Shown here: one piece after another, positions 1 to 4,205 of the stretch | Layout of the letters: each line of letters begins with the position of its first letter | Numbering within the stretch: the stretch's first letter is position 1 | NCBI GenBank assembly: GCA_008501785.1 | Contig: QQUD01000137.1 | Span: 1 to 6,350, forward strand | Reading direction: 5' to 3' | From: Chloroflexota bacterium | Lineage (GTDB): Bacteria > Chloroflexota > Anaerolineae > Promineifilales > Promineifilaceae | DNA: 6,350 bases | Position numbers and translations under genes: made by a program | The notes under the pieces: generated by a model | What the model saw: the letters and a program-made list of their open reading frames with translations, nothing else | Told to the model about the DNA's origin: nothing | The model's database searches: none

Positions 1-645
1 GCTGAATATGCGGCGCAGGTTGAAGAATTGGCAACTGTTAACGAAAGGAATCGGTTAGCACGGGAAATACATGATAACTTGGGCCATTACTTGACCGTGG
101 TTAATATTCAGATTGAGGCCGCACATACGATCATGGATTCGAATCCAGAAAAAGCAAAGGATGCGTTGTCTAAGGCACAAAAGTTGACACAGGATGGATT
201 GGCTTCGGTGAGAAGATCTGTGAGTGCATTGCGCGAGTCGCCATTGGCAGAACGGCCGTTACCCGAAGCCATTAACCAACTCATCGCAGAAAACCAGGCC
301 GCAGGCATTGTTACAAACATGATAGTTCAAGGGGATACGCGCCATCTAGACCCCAAAGTTGCACTCACCTTATATCGAACTGTACAAGAAAGCTTAACCA
401 ATGTGCGCAAACATGCTCATGCTTCACAAGTTGATATTTTTCTTGATTATAGAAATGAACAAATGATGCAAATCATTGTACAGGATAATGGCATTGGGGC
501 CGAAAAAACAGAGGGTGGATTTGGCTTGCTGGGGCTGCAAGAAAGAGTGCAACTTTTAAACGGAACTCTAACCATTGAATCAGAACCAAGCAGTGGATTT
601 ATACTCACAAGTCAAATTCCAACACCTAAGGAAAACACCAAATGA
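1..645 (+). CDS. Sensor histidine kinase, HisKA_3/NarL-partner type (5' end missing)
   Basis: This is the catalytic C-terminal part of a two-component sensor kinase that autophosphorylates on His and passes the phosphate to the response regulator encoded next. The frame is open to base 1, so the TTG at 28 is not the real start and the sensor domain lies outside the window. Counting residues from base 1, the HisKA_3 dimerisation motif E-R-N-R-L-A-R-E-I-H-D is at 15-25, with the phosphoacceptor His at 24 (codon 70-72). The HATPase_c domain follows: N box Q-E-S-L-T-N-V-R-K-H-A with Asn134, D-N-G-I-G with Asp162, and the glycine-rich G-G-F-G-L-L-G-L-Q-E-R at about 172-182. All key ATP-binding motifs are intact. 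The family (NarX/DesK/LiaS-like) pairs with LuxR-type regulators, which fits the neighbour. The stop overlaps the next start by 4 bases (ATGA), implying translational coupling. The stimulus cannot be inferred. Confidence 0.94.
   Translation, partial: AEYAAQVEELATVNERNRLAREIHDNLGHYLTVVNIQIEAAHTIMDSNPEKAKDALSKAQKLTQDGLASVRRSVSALRESPLAERPLPEAINQLIAENQAAGIVTNMIVQGDTRHLDPKVALTLYRTVQESLTNVRKHAHASQVDIFLDYRNEQMMQIIVQDNGIGAEKTEGGFGLLGLQERVQLLNGTLTIESEPSSGFILTSQIPTPKENTK
251..260. repeat. AACGGCCGTT palindrome, copy 1
   Basis: This perfect 10-bp palindrome containing ACGGCCGT lies in the kinase gene and is read in frame as (E)-R-P-L. The 50 bases to its right hold about 17 C. It is one of seven exact copies in the window. 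Confidence 0.8.
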
Positions 646-1298
646 CCATCAAAATCATCCTGGTTGACGACCAAATGTTGTTTCGAGAAGGACTTAGTAC
701 TTTATTGTCTGTGCATGATGACATCGAAGTCATTGGTGAAGCCGAAAATGGGGAAGAGGCGATTAAGCTGGTTACCAAGTTAAAACCAGATGTGGTGCTG
801 ATGGATGTGCGCATGCCTGTTCTTGATGGAGTTGCCGCAACGCGCAAGCTCACCCAAGATCATCCCAACAGCCGGGTGATTATGTTAACTACGTTTGATG
901 ACGATGAATATGTATTTGAAGGGTTGCGGGCCGGCGCTGCTGGTTATTTACTAAAAGATGTGCCCTCAAAAAAACTCGTTGAAGCGATTCGGGCGGCTGC
1001 CAAGGGAGAATCGTTTTTGCAGCCATCAGTAGCAGCGAAAGTTGTGGCTGAGTTTACGAGAATGTCGGCAAATACGGCCGTTTCCTCCCCCAAACAACCC
1101 CTCATCGACCCCCTCTCCAACCGCGAACTCGAAATCCTGAACCTGGTTGCCACGGGTGCGAGCAACCGAGAGATTGCCTCGTCATTATTTATTGCTGAAG
1201 GGACAGTTAAAAACCATGTCACAAATATTTTAGGGAAACTGGGCGTCCGTGACAGAACACAAGCGGCTTTAAAAGCAAAAGAGCTTGGACTCATCTAA
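642..1298 (+). CDS. Response regulator, NarL/FixJ family (REC + LuxR-type HTH)
   Basis: This is a DNA-binding transcription regulator and the likely phosphorylation target of the kinase it overlaps. The receiver domain (about residues 3-120) has the acidic pair Asp9-Asp10, phosphoacceptor Asp55 in V-L-M-D-V-R-M-P, Thr83 and Lys105 (L-L-K-D), so it should be phosphorylatable. A linker at about 140-156 leads to a LuxR-type helix-turn-helix (about 157-218) with P-L-S-N-R-E-L-E-I-L, then A-S-N-R-E-I-A and G-T-V-K-N-H-V-T-N-I-L. At 218 residues it has the usual family length. The ATG at 642 is supported by AAGGAA at 628-633, eight bases upstream, and by the ATGA overlap with the kinase stop. The linker is encoded by an ACGGCCGT palindrome followed by an unusually C-rich stretch (see findings). 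Target genes are unknown; its own operon or the adjacent secreted-protein gene are possible but unproven. Confidence 0.96.
   Translation: MTIKIILVDDQMLFREGLSTLLSVHDDIEVIGEAENGEEAIKLVTKLKPDVVLMDVRMPVLDGVAATRKLTQDHPNSRVIMLTTFDDDEYVFEGLRAGAAGYLLKDVPSKKLVEAIRAAAKGESFLQPSVAAKVVAEFTRMSANTAVSSPKQPLIDPLSNRELEILNLVATGASNREIASSLFIAEGTVKNHVTNILGKLGVRDRTQAALKAKELGLI
1074..1081 (+). repeat. ACGGCCGT palindrome, copy 2, with C-rich right flank
   Basis: This perfect 8-bp palindrome encodes T-A-V (residues 145-147) in the response-regulator linker and continues as TTCCTCC. Bases 1081-1140 hold 29 C and 5 G, against 12 C and 19 G in 1021-1080. Orientation (+) is assigned by the C-rich side. Confidence 0.85.
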
Positions 1299-1305
1299 AA
1301 TTCCC

Positions 1306-1329
1306 AGCTTCCGGAACCTCCCGGAAGCT
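1306..1329 (+). repeat. Perfect 9-bp inverted repeat (hairpin) after the response regulator
   Basis: AGCTTCCGG at 1306-1314 is matched by CCGGAAGCT at 1321-1329, with a 6-base loop. It starts 7 bases after the regulator's stop codon, the usual place for a terminator, but no T tract follows. It may be a weak or factor-assisted terminator, an mRNA 3'-end stabiliser or a protein-binding palindrome. A further AGCTTCC lies at 1364-1370, inside a weaker imperfect hairpin that is followed by TTTT at 1377-1380. Confidence 0.6.
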
Positions 1330-1456
1330 AAGAAATCGCTTATTGCCTAAGCCATTGGTTCAAAGCTTCCGAGAAGTTTTATCCAACCATTTATCTTACC
1401 GTCTATTTCATACAAAAACCTCTCAAAAAAACTTGTTTTCTCGACATAACGAGGTA

Positions 1457-1465
1457 TGCTATACT
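1457..1465 (+). promoter_or_regulatory. Candidate extended -10 promoter for the secreted CAP-domain gene
   Basis: TGC-TATACT at 1457-1465 matches an extended -10 element (TGn plus a hexamer one base off TATAAT). No good -35 sits at 17 bp; TTGTTT at 1433-1438 would need a 21-bp spacer, so an extended -10 promoter is the better reading. The predicted start, around 1472, leaves a leader of about 110 bases before the ATG at 1585. A direct repeat TAATGTA (1471-1477 and 1479-1485) lies at the predicted start point, and CTCG/CGAG arms (1440-1443, 1450-1453) flank the spacer. These could be operator sites. The call rests on sequence pattern only. Confidence 0.45.
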
Positions 1466-1572
1466 TTACGTAATGTATTAATGTAAGTTGGCATGAAATG
1501 TGAACAGACTATCGTTAGATATGTCCTTTACTACTATTCGTAACACCCACATTAACCATTGAAGGACAAGTC

Positions 1573-1579
1573 AGGAGGT
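1573..1579 (+). promoter_or_regulatory. Strong Shine-Dalgarno that fixes the start of the CAP-domain gene
   Basis: AGGAGGT at 1573-1579 is nearly full-length complementary to the 16S rRNA 3' end and lies 5 bases upstream of the ATG at 1585. This decides the start codon and suggests efficient translation. Confidence 0.85.
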
Positions 1580-1584
1580 CCCTC

Positions 1585-3009
1585 ATGAGAAGAGTACTAA
1601 AAATTACATTTTTGATAATTCCATTTTTACTTGTGGCTGGCGTATTTTTGGTATCAGCAAATAATGACTCGCCACGGGGCACCATTCGCGGTGGTGTTTA
1701 TTTGGATGCCGATGGAGACGGACAGTGTGGCACTTCAACCCCTGTACCCAATATTGACATCCTATTTGTCTCTGGAAACAATCGAGTCACACTGTACACT
1801 GGTTCCAACGGCACTTATGGTTTGCCTGCTGCCGGACGCGGCACATGGGAGATAACGGCAAACCCCGACCTCGCTATCTGGACCGTAACCTCTACCAACC
1901 CACTCATGGTCACTGTGTTTGAAGATGAGGGTCTCGTGCAAACAGATGTCAATTTCTGCGTGTCAGGTGATGGACCTGTTGGTACCACATCATCTGAAAC
2001 AACAACCCACTCATCAAGTGCAACCTCATCATTTACGGCAAGCAGTCCTTCCAGCAGTGCATCATCACCCACAAGTGGCAGATCAGAAATAGAAAATGAA
2101 TTAGCCTCAAATCACAGCGTTAGTTCAGAGTTGTTGTCTGCATCAGCCACATTCGAAACAGTTGAAAATGTGGCTGACATTGCCACCGTTGCCCCACCAA
2201 GTGGAACTGAATGGCTAGATTATCTCAATCAGTTCCGTGACATAGCTGGGTTGCCGCGATTCACAGAGCTTGAATCTCTGACACAAGGTAGTTTGTTGCA
2301 CAGCAAATATATGGTGCTTAACGACAAGCCAATTGCCCACAATGAAGATGAAGCCAATCCGCTGTTTGACCCGGCTGGAAGGCAAGCAGCTATCAACGGA
2401 AACATCTTTGCTACGAGCCAGATTCAAGCTGATCATGTGTGGGGAACTAATTTTTGGATATCCGCACCATTCCATTTACTAGCAGTTATCAATCCCGACG
2501 TTGATAAAGTTGGTTACGGCCAATATAACCAGACCATTGGTCAATTCTATATGGCGGCCGTTTTAGATGTACGCTCTGAACTAGGCAACGCCGAAACCGA
2601 AGTTCAATACCCCATTTACTTCCCAGGAGATGGATCTGAAACCTGGGTTGTACGTCGCAGCCTCTACGAATGGCCCGATCCGTTAGGCAATTGTGAAGGG
2701 TACAGCGCCCCAACCGGCACCGCTCTTATCCTGCAACTTGGTGATGGCAGCCTGACACCTAAAGTTGAAAGCCATGCAGTCTATCAAGGGACTACGTTGA
2801 TTGAATCTTGTGCTTATGACGAAACAACCTATGTAAATCCCGATCCGTATGCGCAGAAAACTGGGCGCACCATCATCGGGGCACAAGATGCAATTGTTAT
2901 CATCCCAAAGAATCATTTGCCAATTAATGAAACCTATACCGTGCAAGTTACGGTAGATGGCGAACGTTATGAATGGAGTTTTAGCACCCGCAAAGGTCCG
3001 CCCGAATAA
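1585..3009 (+). CDS. Secreted multidomain protein: SdrD-B-like domain + Ser/Thr linker + CAP (SCP/PR-1-like) domain
   Basis: This is a predicted exported protein of 474 residues. Residues 1-25 form a classic signal peptide: M-R-R, then a hydrophobic run to V-S-A, with probable signal peptidase I cleavage near Ala25. Residues about 33-130 resemble an SdrD-B/prealbumin-like beta domain (G-G-V-Y-L-D, then D-A-D-G-D-G at 41-46, a possible calcium loop). Residues 133-165 are a Ser/Thr-rich low-complexity linker, and the stretch to about 205 also looks flexible. A bacterial CAP domain spans about 208-333 (W-L-D-Y-L-N-Q-F-R, H-S-K-Y-M at 239-243, H252-N-E254, and A-P-F-H297 followed by V-G-Y-G). A C-terminal beta-rich region follows. 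The mature protein has exactly four Cys (48, 125, 370, 409), two in each beta-type region, suggesting one disulfide per region. There is no membrane anchor, lipobox or sortase motif, so it is probably released. The substrate and biological role are unknown. Confidence 0.85.
   Translation: MRRVLKITFLIIPFLLVAGVFLVSANNDSPRGTIRGGVYLDADGDGQCGTSTPVPNIDILFVSGNNRVTLYTGSNGTYGLPAAGRGTWEITANPDLAIWTVTSTNPLMVTVFEDEGLVQTDVNFCVSGDGPVGTTSSETTTHSSSATSSFTASSPSSSASSPTSGRSEIENELASNHSVSSELLSASATFETVENVADIATVAPPSGTEWLDYLNQFRDIAGLPRFTELESLTQGSLLHSKYMVLNDKPIAHNEDEANPLFDPAGRQAAINGNIFATSQIQADHVWGTNFWISAPFHLLAVINPDVDKVGYGQYNQTIGQFYMAAVLDVRSELGNAETEVQYPIYFPGDGSETWVVRRSLYEWPDPLGNCEGYSAPTGTALILQLGDGSLTPKVESHAVYQGTTLIESCAYDETTYVNPDPYAQKTGRTIIGAQDAIVIIPKNHLPINETYTVQVTVDGERYEWSFSTRKGPPE
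2554..2561 (+). repeat. Degenerate palindrome copy GCGGCCGT
   Basis: This is one mismatch from ACGGCCGT, inside the CAP-domain gene (A-A-V), followed by TTTTAG. The C-rich flank is weak or absent. It may be a decayed copy or chance. Confidence 0.35.
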
Positions 3010-3023
3010 TTCGCAGATTGGCA

Positions 3024-3029
3024 TATAAT
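3024..3029 (+). promoter_or_regulatory. Consensus -10 box upstream of the PLP-enzyme gene
   Basis: TATAAT at 3024-3029 is a perfect -10 hexamer, 15 bases after the stop of the CAP-domain gene. No recognisable -35 lies 16-18 bp upstream (the region is CCCGAA-like). If it is used, transcription would start near 3036, and the hairpin at 3045-3079 would lie inside the leader of the downstream gene. AT-rich intergenic DNA can produce such a match by chance. Confidence 0.4.
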
Positions 3030-3044
3030 TTAACAAGAGTTTTT

Positions 3045-3087
3045 GAACACGCATCACATTTTTTTGAGGGTGCGTGTTCGTTTTTTT
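3045..3087 (+). terminator. Strong intrinsic terminator between the CAP-domain gene and the PLP-enzyme gene
   Basis: GAACACGCA at 3045-3053 pairs perfectly with TGCGTGTTC at 3071-3079. One further G-U and one C-G pair can extend the stem to 11 bp. The stem is followed by a G and then seven Ts (3081-3087). The loop itself holds another T run (3059-3065). It lies 35 bases after the stop of the secreted-protein gene and should end that transcript. Its T tract runs directly into GAGGA (3088-3092), the probable Shine-Dalgarno of the next gene, which leaves little room for a promoter between them. Confidence 0.88.
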
Positions 3088-3098
3088 GAGGATTTACA

Positions 3099-4205
3099 AT
3101 GGACATGACTCAAATTATTAAACCTACACTTTTGATAGATGAGAAAAAGGCGCGGAAAAACATTGCTGACATGGCAAAAAGGGCGCGTCAGGCTGGCGTT
3201 ATCTTTCGCCCCCATTTCAAAACGCATCAATCAGCAGAAATTGGCAATTGGTTTCGTGACAATGGCGTTACCAAAATAACGGTATCTTCGGTAGACATGG
3301 CTGTCTATTTTGCAGAACATGGTTGGGATGACATTACGATTGCATTTCCGGTGAATGTGCGACAACTGCCAACAATTAATCAACTTGCAAAAAAGGTGAC
3401 GTTAAATCTGTTAGTCGAGAGTGAAATTGTTATTGAACATTTGCATAAACACCTCACAAAACAAGTAAATGTCTGGCTGGAAATTGATGCGGGGTATCAG
3501 CGAACTGGTTTACCCTGGGATGATTTGGAAGCGATAACGGCCGTTTCCACTCTCCTCCAAACCTCGCCATCCCTTCATCTCTCCGGGCTGCTGCTTCATG
3601 CAGGCAACACGTATAAAGGGCGAGGAAAAACGGCCGTTCTCGACACCCACCGCCAATCCTTACATCACTTGCATCACGTCCAGAATCATTTGCAACAACA
3701 AGGCCTTTCTGCCGCTATTTCCATTGGCGACACCCCAGCCTGTACACTTGCCAATGATTTCGCCGGGATTGATGAAATTCGCCCTGGGAATTTTGTGTTT
3801 TTTGACATGATGCAGGTGCAAATTGGGGCGTGTTCCATTGATCAAATAGCTGTTGCCATTGCCTGTCCGGTTGTGGCTAAATATCCAGCAAGAAATTGCA
3901 TTGCTGTTTACGGCGGCGCAGTTCACCATTCCAAAGAAGCGTTGGTACGAGATGATGGAACGGTTAGTTACGGCCGTATCGCCCTCCCCACTGCCAACGA
4001 ATGGCAAGTCACATCTGACGAAAACTACATATATAGTTTGTCACAAGAACACGGGTTGGTGCAAGCATCCACTCATTTGATGGAACAAATTGAAGTTGGG
4101 GATTTGCTGCTAGTGCTGCCAGTGCATTCTTGTTTGACAGCAAATTTGCTCAAAAGTTACGTCACATTAGGTGGAAAACGGATCGAAATGGCTGACATAC
4201 ATTAA
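3099..4205 (+). CDS. PLP-dependent D-threonine aldolase / D-serine dehydratase-like enzyme (alanine racemase N-terminal fold)
   Basis: This is a predicted cytoplasmic fold-type III PLP enzyme acting on a D-hydroxy-amino acid. Relatives split D-threonine to glycine and acetaldehyde, or convert D-serine to pyruvate and ammonia, using PLP and a metal ion. The PLP lysine is Lys41 in R-P-H-F-K-T-H. His167 lies in L-H-A-G-N-T-Y, followed by G-D-T-P at 210-213 and D-E-I-R-P-G-N-F-V-F-F-D, typical of the family. The C-terminal metal site His343-x-Cys345 (V-H-S-C-L-T-A-N) is intact, as in eukaryotic-type D-serine dehydratase. At 368 residues it has full family length. The ATG at 3099 has GAGGA (3088-3092) six bases upstream. 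An in-frame ATG at 3105 (codon 3) is less well spaced. Three ACGGCCGT palindromes fall inside the gene. The sequence does not settle aldolase versus dehydratase. Its stop overlaps that of the convergent minus-strand gene. Confidence 0.88.
   Translation: MDMTQIIKPTLLIDEKKARKNIADMAKRARQAGVIFRPHFKTHQSAEIGNWFRDNGVTKITVSSVDMAVYFAEHGWDDITIAFPVNVRQLPTINQLAKKVTLNLLVESEIVIEHLHKHLTKQVNVWLEIDAGYQRTGLPWDDLEAITAVSTLLQTSPSLHLSGLLLHAGNTYKGRGKTAVLDTHRQSLHHLHHVQNHLQQQGLSAAISIGDTPACTLANDFAGIDEIRPGNFVFFDMMQVQIGACSIDQIAVAIACPVVAKYPARNCIAVYGGAVHHSKEALVRDDGTVSYGRIALPTANEWQVTSDENYIYSLSQEHGLVQASTHLMEQIEVGDLLLVLPVHSCLTANLLKSYVTLGGKRIEMADIH
3536..3545 (+). repeat. AACGGCCGTT palindrome, copy 3, with C-rich right flank
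   Basis: This perfect 10-bp palindrome encodes T-A-V (147-149) in the PLP-enzyme gene and continues as TCCAC. Bases 3541-3600 hold 27 C and 8 G, against 9 C and 20 G in 3481-3540, the same switch seen at copy 2. Confidence 0.85.
3629..3638 (+). repeat. AACGGCCGTT palindrome, copy 4
   Basis: This perfect 10-bp palindrome lies only 93 bases after copy 3 and encodes T-A-V (178-180). Bases 3631-3690 hold 24 C and 8 G, while the 30 bases before it hold 5 C and 9 G. Confidence 0.85.
3969..3978 (+). repeat. TACGGCCGTA palindrome, copy 5
   Basis: This perfect 10-bp palindrome is read in a different frame, as Y-G-R (291-293) of the PLP enzyme. The C-rich run GCCCTCCCCA follows at 3981-3990. The 50 bases before the CGGCCG core hold 8 C and 14 G; the next 50 hold 20 C and 11 G. 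Confidence 0.85.

Noticed and set aside
944..1294. Open frame of 116 codons antisense to the response regulator
   Set aside because: It lies wholly opposite a gene with complete family motifs and has no recognisable domain. It is a shadow frame.
1306..1380. Intrinsic terminator for the kinase-regulator operon
   Set aside because: The perfect hairpin at 1306-1329 lacks a T tract, and the later structure ending in TTTT (1362-1380) is short and bulged. They are kept as repeats, not called a terminator.
1433..1438. TTGTTT as the -35 box of the promoter before the CAP-domain gene
   Set aside because: The spacer to TATACT would be 21 bp, too long for a standard sigma-70-type promoter.
1493..1543. 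Short open frame of 16 codons (M-K-C-E-Q-T-I-V-R-Y, ending Y-Y-Y-S) in the leader of the CAP-domain gene, a possible leader peptide
   Set aside because: It has no convincing ribosome binding site, no attenuator hairpin after it and no amino-acid run that makes regulatory sense. A frame this short is expected by chance.
1981..2080. Microsatellite or tandem repeat in the Ser/Thr-rich linker (many TCA/AGC codons)
   Set aside because: The runs are irregular, with no constant repeat unit; it is better described as low-complexity linker coding sequence.
2683..3057. Open frame of 124 codons antisense to the end of the secreted-protein gene
   Set aside because: It has no domain or credible start signal and begins inside the terminator hairpin loop; the opposite frame is a real secreted protein.
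3660..4007. Open frame of 115 codons antisense to the PLP enzyme
   Set aside because: It lies opposite strongly conserved enzyme motifs and has no motif of its own.
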